A DNA stretch of 28,266 bases. Origin: 1-14-0-20-39-34 sp043800545 (GTDB lineage Bacteria; Patescibacteriota; Patescibacteriia; Magasanikbacterales; UBA922). The DNA is taken from positions 1 through 28,266 of the forward strand of contig JAZDMW010000005.1 in assembly GCA_043800545.1 (NCBI GenBank), given 5' to 3'. A program made the position numbers and the translations under genes. The notes under the pieces were generated by a model. That model saw only the letters and a list, made by a program, of their open reading frames with translations, ran no database searches and was not told the DNA's origin. This document shows positions 1 through 5,317 of the stretch, in pieces (the stretch's first letter is position 1; every line of letters begins with the position of its first letter).

Positions 1-1670
1 TCTACAACAGAAGTAGAAACCAAAATATCTATTTCCCCTTGTACAAAGGCATTCATAGAATCATCTTTTTCTTTTGGTTTCATTTTTCCATGCAAATATC
101 CAACACGCAAATCTGGAAATATTTTTTCTGCAAGCATTGTATATTCACTCATGACAGACTTTTTTTCATTTTCTTTATTTTCTTCAATAAGTGGACAAAT
201 AACAAATACTTGTCTTCCTTCTTTTACTTGTGAACGAATAAAATCATAGGCACTCTCCCTTTTATGAGGTTCAATCAATTTTGTATCAATTGGTTTTCTT
301 CCTTTTGGCATAGTTTTAATCAGAGAAATATCCAAATCTCCATAGAGCGCCAAGGCAAATGATCGAGGAATCGGCGTCGCTGTCATAGAAAGAAAATGTG
401 GAGTTGTTTCTTTATTTCCAGATTTCTCTTTTAATCTTTTTCTTTGATCCACACCAAATCTATGTTGTTCATCCACAATAACAAGACCTAAATCATGAAA
501 TTCTACACCTTCAGACAAAAGTGCATGTGTTCCAACAATAAATTGTGAGTCCCCTGTTTTAATGGATTCGAGTACCTCACGTTTTCTTCCGATCTTTGTT
601 TTTTCCTGTATTTCTTTTCCAAACATATCCACACCAGATTGTACGAGGAGTGCAATAGGTATATTTTGTTTTTGTAATAAAGCAGAGAAAGAAGCAAAAT
701 GTTGTCGTGCTAAAATTTCTGTTGGAGCCATAACCACGACTTGTTTGTGATTCAAAATTGCATTCAGAGCAACAAGGGCTGCAACCACTGTTTTCCCAGA
801 ACCAACATCTCCTTCAAGGAGTCTATTCATTGGTTCTTCTTTTTCCATGTCCTGCAGAATTTCCCATGCTGAAACTTTTTGATCTTTCGTAAGTTCAAAG
901 GAAAGAGAAGAAACAAATTCTTTTGTTTCCTTTTCCCGAAATGAAATTTTTTCTGCTTTTGAACGACGCAAAGCTTGTCGTACCATTTCTGCACGAAGTT
1001 GGAGTAAAAAGAGTTCATCAAATTTTAATCTGGTTTCAGCCTGTTTTAACTGGAGATTAGAATCCGGAAAATGTATATACCGTATGGCTTCAGCAAGAGG
1101 AATAATATCTGCTTTTTTCTGTATATCTTCTGGAATCCAATCTTCAAATTCTTTTGCAAGATCAATAACCTGATCCAATAAAAATCTCATTTGTTTATGG
1201 GTAATTCCACTCGTCAATGGATACAGAGGAACAATCCGTGCTGTGTGGGTAGTGGTTCCATCCTTTTTCACTTTTTCATATCCAGGACTTTTGAGTTGTA
1301 TACCAAACATGTCTACGGTTATTTTTCCAGAAAAATAGTATTCTTCCCCCACCTTCATAGTCTTGGCAATATATGGTTGTCCAAACCAAATGACTTTTAA
1401 CTGACCCGTATCATCTGCAATGATAGCCTCTGTCATAAATGTTCGTCTCCTTGGACTCCTCTTCGCCTGAATAAGCATCACCCGTCCCTTTATGGTAACT
1501 TGTTGCCCATCCTCAACCTCTGATACATGAGCTATAACAGAAAAATCCTCATACCGAAAAGGAAAATACATCAAAAGATCCCGTACTGTATTTATTCCAA
1601 GACGTCTCAAACGCTTTTCCAAAGCTTCTCCCACCCTATTTAATTGTTTTATGGATGTTGTGAGTTTCAT
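1..1670 (-). CDS. recG: ATP-dependent DNA helicase RecG, 5' portion (runs off window)
   Basis: RecG remodels stalled replication forks and branched recombination intermediates. The minus-strand frame starts at the ATG complementary to 1668-1670 and stays open to base 1, giving about 556 residues of a family usually near 680-700, so the C-terminal end lies outside the window. The N-terminal wedge/OB region reads RLGINTVRDLLMYFPFRYED, typical of RecG. The helicase core has Walker A GDVGSGKT near residue 287, DEQHRFG (motif II) near 398 and the SMTATPIPRS motif near 428. A -10-like TACAAT (1677-1682 on the complement) ends 6 nt before the ATG, so the transcript may be leaderless. No frameshift was noticed in the visible part. 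Confidence 0.95.
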   Translation of the reverse strand, partial: MKLTTSIKQLNRVGEALEKRLRRLGINTVRDLLMYFPFRYEDFSVIAHVSEVEDGQQVTIKGRVMLIQAKRSPRRRTFMTEAIIADDTGQLKVIWFGQPYIAKTMKVGEEYYFSGKITVDMFGIQLKSPGYEKVKKDGTTTHTARIVPLYPLTSGITHKQMRFLLDQVIDLAKEFEDWIPEDIQKKADIIPLAEAIRYIHFPDSNLQLKQAETRLKFDELFLLQLRAEMVRQALRRSKAEKISFREKETKEFVSSLSFELTKDQKVSAWEILQDMEKEEPMNRLLEGDVGSGKTVVAALVALNAILNHKQVVVMAPTEILARQHFASFSALLQKQNIPIALLVQSGVDMFGKEIQEKTKIGRKREVLESIKTGDSQFIVGTHALLSEGVEFHDLGLVIVDEQHRFGVDQRKRLKEKSGNKETTPHFLSMTATPIPRSFALALYGDLDISLIKTMPKGRKPIDTKLIEPHKRESAYDFIRSQVKEGRQVFVICPLIEENKENEKKSVMSEYTMLAEKIFPDLRVGYLHGKMKPKEKDDSMNAFVQGEIDILVSTSVV

Positions 1671-1676
1671 ACACAA

Positions 1677-1682
1677 ATTGTA
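1677..1682 (-). promoter_or_regulatory. -10 element of recG (leaderless promoter)
   Basis: TACAAT on the minus strand ends 6 nt before the recG ATG, which puts the expected start site on the A of ATG. The -35 region would fall in the T-tract of the preceding terminator and is poor, so the call rests on the -10 and on similar spacing at other core genes here. Confidence 0.4.
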
Positions 1683-1706
1683 GCAAATTCTAAGGAAAAG
1701 AAAAAA

Positions 1707-1734
1707 CCCGCCAGAGGTCCGAAGACGTGGCGGG
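1707..1734 (-). terminator. Rho-independent terminator after the 159-aa GC-rich gene
   Basis: On the minus strand the arms CCCGCCA and TGGCGGG pair around a TTCG-capped inner stem, followed by a T-rich run (1695-1706). It separates the accessory operon from recG. Confidence 0.85.
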
Positions 1735-1772
1735 CAAGCAGTGGGTCTGCTCAATCCTTGTTGCTGTTCCGA

Positions 1773-2252
1773 TCAGAGGATGATGATGCCGTGGTGGCCG
1801 TCCATCATGGCCGACGCCATCGCACCGTTCCTCATCACCATACCTCCGAGACCTCGCACGAGCTCCCGTGCTTCCCTTCCGGTTGCGTCGACGGGAACAA
1901 GAGTGTCAAGGACGATACCATCGACGTAGCCAAGCTCGTCACGGAGTCGCTGTTGCACTTCGTCCTCCGAAGAGGACGAAATGATGATGTGTCGCACGGC
2001 GATTCTGATCTCGGCGTCGGTCATTTCGTCGTACGACTTACGTCGCACCACGACTGCTCCGATCGAATCGATGAGCTTGGTATGCCGGGCCGCGCGGATC
2101 ACGGAGTTGGCGAGCGACAAGGCCTTGCGGGGATTACGTTCCCCGACGAAAGACATGGAGGGATTGCGCCCCCTCGAACGTCGCCACGTGGCGTGAGCCA
2201 CGACCTGCTCAGCAGAACCTTGCTCTTGTTGGGAAAAAGCAGACTTCTTCAT
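1773..2252 (-). CDS. Hypothetical protein, 159 aa, GC-rich
   Basis: I do not recognise this protein. The ATG at 2252 is chosen because an AGGAG Shine-Dalgarno site lies 8 nt upstream; an in-frame GTG three codons earlier is less well placed. The product is soluble and charged: a basic N-terminal third rich in Arg and Ser, a central helical part (residues about 45-125) with an acidic serine stretch (SSSSEDEVQQRL), and a glycine- and methionine-rich tail ending HHGIIIL. There is no signal peptide or membrane segment. Base composition is clearly more GC-rich than recG next door. It lies 82 nt downstream of the transporter gene on the same strand and is followed by a strong terminator, so the two are probably co-transcribed. 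Several open frames on the opposite strand are likely by-products of GC content. The presence of a gene is supported; its function is unknown. Confidence 0.7.
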   Translation of the reverse strand: MKKSAFSQQEQGSAEQVVAHATWRRSRGRNPSMSFVGERNPRKALSLANSVIRAARHTKLIDSIGAVVVRRKSYDEMTDAEIRIAVRHIIISSSSEDEVQQRLRDELGYVDGIVLDTLVPVDATGREARELVRGLGGMVMRNGAMASAMMDGHHGIIIL

Positions 2253-2334
2253 GATGGTCACTCCTCTCGTTTGGGCTTGGGGTTTTGAAATTCTTGCAAC
2301 ACATTAGGGGAAAAAGTTGGTTTTCTAATATTCT

Positions 2335-3210
2335 TCAAAATCCGAAGGAGACCAACACGATGCCGATCAGGCTACTCGCGATAACAAAGATCTCCCAACG
2401 AGACATATTGCGTGCCTCGCCGAAGAATATCAGACCGATGACAGAAGGGATAAACATTTCTGCCACCAGTTGTATGGGTTGGATCACCGTGATTGGAACA
2501 AGCTCTCGCATCCAGTACGAAACCATGAGAGATGTCCAAACCATGAGAGCCAGAAAGAGCAGTTTTCCTTTCTGAGGAAGTGTCAGAGGAATACTCGATT
2601 CCTTCTTCCCCATAATGACGAATCTCGTGATGAGGGCACCTATCCATGCACCCACGTACCACGCGACTACGAATGTCAGGATGTGCATTCCCTTCACAGA
2701 GAAAAAACGCATCGCGAAGAACGCAAATCCCCAGACACTGCTATAACCAAGCACCCACCAGATATGCTGCGCGGAGGGAGCTCCACCGGCAGAATGCTTC
2801 ATTGTAGCAAAAATCGTGGCGCAGATGAATGAAACAGCAATCCCTGCAATTAGCATTGGGTTGAGGACGTCAAGTTCACCTAGGACTGCATAAGCAAGTC
2901 CGATGGCAAACAAATCGTCCAGGTTACTCAGCATCGCCGTACGGGACATCGAAATGTCATACGCACGCCAATGGCAATAACAGCCAAAGGCGTTCAAGAC
3001 TCCAATGGCAGATATGACAAGAACCGACCACGTCAATTCAAGTCGTCCTGCAATCATTGCCGTTGTTAGTGCGAAAATTGCAGCAAAGAAAAATTGCCAC
3101 ACGAGTTTTCGCGTGCGCGACCCTTCAGTCGCTCCAATTTTCTTCACCAAAACCTGGACGAGGCCGTACTGGTAACAGCAGGCCAGGAACACCAAAACTT
3201 CCCAACGCAT
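2335..3210 (-). CDS. EamA/DMT-superfamily transporter-like membrane protein
   Basis: A 291-residue hydrophobic protein with about ten predicted membrane helices in two similar halves, the layout of EamA (drug/metabolite transporter) proteins. The first half ends near VLGELDVLNPMLIAGIAVSF and the second near FFGEARNMSRWEIFVIASSL, both matching the characteristic late position of each EamA repeat (small residues, then a conserved Glu). The substrate cannot be told from sequence. The start is ATG at 3210 with GAAGG seven nt upstream. A TTGACA/TATACT promoter lies at 3291-3319, leaving a leader of about 70 nt. GC content is above that of the core genes, and the gene heads a probable two-gene unit with the 159-aa protein. 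Other DMT families are possible, but the fold class is fairly clear. Confidence 0.8.
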   Translation of the reverse strand: MRWEVLVFLACCYQYGLVQVLVKKIGATEGSRTRKLVWQFFFAAIFALTTAMIAGRLELTWSVLVISAIGVLNAFGCYCHWRAYDISMSRTAMLSNLDDLFAIGLAYAVLGELDVLNPMLIAGIAVSFICATIFATMKHSAGGAPSAQHIWWVLGYSSVWGFAFFAMRFFSVKGMHILTFVVAWYVGAWIGALITRFVIMGKKESSIPLTLPQKGKLLFLALMVWTSLMVSYWMRELVPITVIQPIQLVAEMFIPSVIGLIFFGEARNMSRWEIFVIASSLIGIVLVSFGF

Positions 3211-3290
3211 GATTTGGCCTTCTGTTAGATTGTCAACGTTCTTTTATCACCACCGGTGACAGAGGTTTCCAAGCAATTGGATAACGAAAG

Positions 3291-3319
3291 AGTATAACAA
3301 AAATACTTCTGTTTGTCAA
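3291..3319 (-). promoter_or_regulatory. Sigma70-type promoter of the EamA-like gene
   Basis: On the minus strand TTGACA (3314-3319) and TATACT (3291-3296) are separated by 17 nt. The leader then contains a short palindrome around CACCGGTG near 3250-3260. Confidence 0.75.
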
Positions 3320-3373
3320 GCCTTAATTTTTAAAATTTGGACCGGGGGTAGAAAAATAAATTATAAAAAAAGA

Positions 3374-3393
3374 GCACCCTGATGAAAGGGTGC
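3374..3393 (-). terminator. Terminator of the two-gene small-ORF unit
   Basis: GCACCCT pairs with AGGGTGC across a 6-nt loop, followed on the minus strand by TCTTTTTTT. It lies 30 nt past the stop of the 75-aa gene. Confidence 0.85.
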
Positions 3394-3423
3394 GAGATGG
3401 GGGTGAGACAAAAAGGAAAATTC

Positions 3424-3651
3424 CTAATGAGAAAGCTTCCTACAACGAGGATAGACATCTCGTGTCTTGAGGCGAATCCTCCTCGGACGAAGAGCTTTAC
3501 GTCGCTTTGCCTCTTCTCTCGTGATCCATGTTCCATTTGGAAGGAATACATACTTCCGTCCAAAGGCCCTTGCAATTGCAACTAATTCATTTGCCATTCT
3601 TTCAATATCCTCCTCTGTCGCAAGGGGGATAAAATCGGGATTATCTGACAT
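3424..3651 (-). CDS. Small hypothetical protein, 75 aa
   Basis: The start ATG at 3651 is set by an AGGAGG Shine-Dalgarno site six nt upstream; a longer in-frame extension exists but has no such site. The N-terminal 35 residues are acidic and helical (ATEEDIERMANELVAIARA). A short stretch YVFLPNGTWITREEAKRRK follows, and then a strongly basic arginine-rich tail. The basic tail might suggest nucleic-acid binding, but no known family is recognised. It starts 10 nt after the stop of the 87-aa gene and ends just before a terminator, so the pair forms a two-gene transcript. Confidence 0.75.
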   Translation of the reverse strand: MSDNPDFIPLATEEDIERMANELVAIARAFGRKYVFLPNGTWITREEAKRRKALRPRRIRLKTRDVYPRCRKLSH

Positions 3652-3661
3652 TTTCTGCCTC

Positions 3662-3925
3662 CTAACGCAGTTCTTCGGGCAAACGAGCCCGCTCAAAAAG
3701 GTAAGGACCAACAGCCAGAACTTCCTGGACCAATTTCTTCAGTCTTTCCTGGCGAACGAGAGCTCCCGGAAGAACCTGAAGAAGAAACCTCCTATGCCCC
3801 TCCTCCGTTAATATCCAACAATGAAAGAAGGAATCCCACCTGTAATAGGTGCCCCTCATGCGAAGGCGACACTTCTTGCCACAAGAAATATATGCCCTCA
3901 CATGTCGGGATGTTAATTTTCTCAT
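3662..3925 (-). CDS. Small hypothetical basic protein, 87 aa
   Basis: The start ATG at 3925 follows AAGGAGG by seven nt. The protein is basic and begins MRKLTSRHVRAYISCGKKC, with aromatic residues clustered at about 27-38 (YYRWDSFFHCWILTEEG), then a helical C-terminal half (RQERLKKLVQEVL). Three cysteines (two near the N terminus, one in the aromatic cluster) are not arranged as a clear zinc knuckle. I recognise no family. It is the first gene of a two-gene unit with its own promoter (3955-3984) and terminator (3374-3393). Confidence 0.75.
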   Translation of the reverse strand: MRKLTSRHVRAYISCGKKCRLRMRGTYYRWDSFFHCWILTEEGHRRFLLQVLPGALVRQERLKKLVQEVLAVGPYLFERARLPEELR

Positions 3926-3954
3926 CAAAAGACCTCCTTGGTTGGTGTAAAATA

Positions 3955-3984
3955 AGAGTAACATACCAAAAGACGAAATGTCAA
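3955..3984 (-). promoter_or_regulatory. Promoter of the 87-aa/75-aa gene pair
   Basis: TTGACA (3979-3984, minus strand) and TACTCT (3955-3960) are 18 nt apart, with a TGT just before the -10 (extended -10). It faces away from the plus-strand promoter at 3997-4025. Confidence 0.6.
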
Positions 3985-3996
3985 TTTATTAATTAC

Positions 3997-4025
3997 TTTA
4001 CAGAAAAAATGGGATATGATATAAA
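3997..4025 (+). promoter_or_regulatory. Promoter of the short plus-strand transcript
   Basis: TTTACA (3997-4002) and TATAAA (4020-4025) with 17 nt between them. The predicted start near 4032 gives a leader of about 40 nt before the small ORF at 4071. Confidence 0.65.
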
Positions 4026-4070
4026 TCACTGTGGTCACTCGGGTTAAACAATCTGGCAAGGAGAGAAAAG

Positions 4071-4280
4071 ATGCAAGATTACGATCTGATAATTACAGCT
4101 GTCAGTTCTGATCTATTCTTCCTCCCGAGGCTTGAACGCATTCTTCATACTTTCGAGTGTGGAATTGTCGTTTCTATTTCCTCCATTCCCCGCATAAGAA
4201 AATATTTTCTCTGCGGGTTTTATTTTTTTAAAAAGATGATTGACATAAATAATAGAGCAAAAAAAAGACACCTCAGATGA
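4071..4280 (+). CDS. Small ORF, 69 aa; possible remnant of a receiver domain or small RNA
   Basis: An AAGGAGAG Shine-Dalgarno site lies five nt before ATG 4071, a 17-nt-spaced promoter is upstream, and a hairpin terminator (4189-4217) lies inside the reading frame. Translation to the TGA at 4280 would therefore run past the end of the mRNA. The first 42 residues contain YDLIITAVSSDLF and ECGIVVSISSIP. These resemble the beta3-alpha3-beta4 part of a response-regulator receiver domain (compare FDLILTDMNLG and KCLIAYMSGSP in the gene at 25689), with Ala where the phosphoacceptor Asp would be. This likeness is my inference from reading the two side by side. The unit could be a decayed receiver gene, a true small protein made from a non-stop mRNA, or a small RNA of roughly 190 nt. 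Confidence 0.35.
   Translation: MQDYDLIITAVSSDLFFLPRLERILHTFECGIVVSISSIPRIRKYFLCGFYFFKKMIDINNRAKKRHLR
4189..4217 (+). terminator. Terminator of the short plus-strand transcript
   Basis: CCCGCA pairs with TGCGGG, with an inner AGAAAA/TTTTCT stem, followed by a T-rich run (4218-4229). It lies within the open frame of the small ORF at 4071. Confidence 0.75.
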
Positions 4281-4284
4281 GGTG
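4269..4284 (-). terminator. Terminator of the zinc-ribbon gene
   Basis: CACCTC/GAGGTG stem with a four-base loop, followed on the minus strand by TCTTTTTT. The zero-frame stop of the zinc-ribbon gene falls inside this stem; the alternative-frame stop at 4314-4316 lies 30 nt upstream of it. Confidence 0.75.
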
Positions 4285-4512
4285 CAGGCAGGATGAGGAG
4301 GAGGGAAGGAAGATTACTCGGTGGGCTTCTGATTGGTCGGACCAGAAATCTTGGTCACAAAACGGGTGTAGCGTGCACGACGATCCTCGGGGGCAAGGTC
4401 TTCCACCGCAGTACGAACACTCAACGGCATCTTCAGGGTCACGTTCCCCATGGGGATTGCGACGCTCATCGATATCATACACGGCCCCACATTTCTCGCA
4501 GGTTACCTTCAT
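4273..4512 (-). CDS. Small zinc-ribbon protein, probably frameshifted in its second half
   Basis: ATG 4512 follows AAGGAG by five nt. The first 37 residues form a zinc ribbon: CEKCG at residues 5-9 and CSYCGG at about 32-37. In the zero frame the rest is a cysteine/proline/serine-rich tail without obvious structure, and its stop sits in the terminator stem. Another frame, entered at about 4405-4412, continues as VEDLAPEDRRARYTRFVTK and ends KPTE at a TAA (4314-4316), 30 nt before the terminator. That reads far more like protein, so a one-base insertion (or two-base deletion) near the GGTGG after the second knuckle is likely. Sequencing error or programmed shifting cannot be excluded. The function is unknown; zinc binding is inferred. 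The gene follows tRNA-Arg with no clear promoter of its own. Confidence 0.6.
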   Translation of the reverse strand: MKVTCEKCGAVYDIDERRNPHGERDPEDAVECSYCGGRPCPRGSSCTLHPFCDQDFWSDQSEAHRVIFLPSSSSCLHLI

Positions 4513-4544
4513 GACGACTCCTTAAAGTCTGTTGAAGAAAAAAA

Positions 4545-4561
4545 CACTCATCCATAGAGTG
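4545..4561 (-). terminator. Short hairpin after tRNA-Arg
   Basis: CACTC and GAGTG pair across a 7-nt loop and are followed by TTTTTTT on the minus strand. The stem is only 5 bp, so it may be leaky and let tRNA transcripts reach the zinc-ribbon gene. Confidence 0.6.
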
Positions 4562-4566
4562 CTTCG

Positions 4567-4638
4567 TGCTCTCGGCAGGAATCGAACCTGCATTACCAGT
4601 TCCGCAAACTGATGTCCTATCCATTGAACGACGGGAGC
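4567..4638 (-). tRNA. tRNA-Arg (anticodon GCG)
   Basis: The cloverleaf on the minus strand has acceptor strands GCTCCCG and CGAGAGC, with one C-A mismatch at pair 5-68. The anticodon stem is TCAGT/ACTGG with loop TTGCGGA, so the anticodon is GCG. The T arm is GCAGG-TTCGATT-CCTGC, and the discriminator is A. CCA is not encoded (ACGA follows), so the CCA-adding enzyme at 22260 is required. A GCG anticodon reads CGC and, by wobble, CGU. Most bacteria instead use ACG modified to inosine by TadA. A TTGACA/TATACT promoter lies 15 nt upstream. Confidence 0.9.
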
Positions 4639-4652
4639 ATTATTTCGTGAAT

Positions 4653-4681
4653 AGTATACAATAAAAAAACAGATCTGTCAA
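4653..4681 (-). promoter_or_regulatory. tRNA-Arg promoter embedded in the upstream gene's terminator
   Basis: On the minus strand TTGACA (4676-4681) and TATACT (4653-4658) are 17 nt apart. The TTGACA is part of the 3' arm of the terminator hairpin, and the terminator's T-run forms the spacer. Confidence 0.75.
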
Positions 4682-4694
4682 CTGACAAATCTGT
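4669..4694 (-). terminator. Terminator of the two-TM hypothetical gene
   Basis: ACAGATTTGTCA pairs with TGACAGATCTGT on the minus strand with one G-T wobble, followed by a run of T. It overlaps the tRNA-Arg promoter. Confidence 0.8.
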
Positions 4695-4702
4695 ATAGTT
4701 CT

Positions 4703-5230
4703 TTAATGGAGCTTCCATCCCCTACGAAGCACCTCAGAAATAGTTTCTTCCTCTTTATCTGGATTTTCTGGTAAAAACTCACGGAGAGAAGAACGTATTT
4801 CTATTGGATCTGTTTCATCCAAAGGCAAAATAATTTTTGGTCTATACATGTCTTTTGTTTCAAAATACAAATTCTTTACTTGTGGAGGTTCATATACGAT
4901 AAAAAATTCATCAAGTTCGCTATAGTGATAAAACTTATCCCCTACCAAAACTCCCATTTCTGTAATAGCACATTGAATTTCTGGAGATTTCTGTTTTGCC
5001 TGCAAAAAAAGTATTATTCCAAAAAGTACGATGACAAAGGCAAAAAGGAAATTATCTGTATAAATTCCATAGCCGACGAATGCTAACCCAATAACAGCTA
5101 CAATAATATACCATAGGTATCCCCTGGTATAACTGTCATATTCCTTAATTTTCCATAAATGGAGCACTTCTCCAATTGCCATATTTGGCGAAATTGTTTT
5201 TGGCATAAAAATAGCTAAAAAAAACGACAT
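4703..5230 (-). CDS. Two-TM hypothetical membrane protein, 175 aa
   Basis: I recognise no named family. The product has an N-terminal segment ending LHLWKIKEYD and two adjacent hydrophobic helices (about residues 39-57 and 63-77, with YIIVAVIGLAFVGYGIY in the first). A cytosolic beta-rich domain follows (MGVLVGDKFYHYSELDEFF) with an acidic, proline-containing tail. This layout of a W-x-x-x-E-Y motif, two helices and a small domain recalls PH-like membrane-anchored domains, but that is only an impression. ATG 5230 is chosen because the -10 (5244-5249) would start transcription near 5237; a further ATG lies at 5206. The gene is divergent from the LCP gene, with abutting -35 boxes. Confidence 0.75.
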   Translation of the reverse strand: MSFFLAIFMPKTISPNMAIGEVLHLWKIKEYDSYTRGYLWYIIVAVIGLAFVGYGIYTDNFLFAFVIVLFGIILFLQAKQKSPEIQCAITEMGVLVGDKFYHYSELDEFFIVYEPPQVKNLYFETKDMYRPKIILPLDETDPIEIRSSLREFLPENPDKEEETISEVLRRGWKLH

Positions 5231-5243
5231 TTTTAACAAATAA

Positions 5244-5272
5244 AGTATATCATACATTGAGAAAAAAACCAA
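5244..5272 (-). promoter_or_regulatory. Promoter of the two-TM hypothetical gene
   Basis: Minus-strand TTGGTT (5267-5272) and TATACT (5244-5249) are 17 nt apart. The predicted leader is about 7 nt. Confidence 0.6.
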
Positions 5273-5301
5273 TTGCCAAAAAGCAATTTTTACTGTATAA
5301 T
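5273..5301 (+). promoter_or_regulatory. Promoter of the LCP-der-pth-dprA operon
   Basis: TTGCCA (5273-5278) and TATAAT (5296-5301) are 17 nt apart. The leader to ATG 5318 would be only about 10 nt. Its -35 directly abuts the -35 of the divergent promoter. Confidence 0.8.
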
Positions 5302-5317
5302 AACAACCAGAATACTT

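Noticed and set aside
1644..2288. Long plus-strand open frame (214 codons) opposite the 159-aa gene
   Set aside because: It has no Shine-Dalgarno site and runs through the minus-strand terminator into the recG start. It is most likely an artefact of the GC-rich minus-strand gene.
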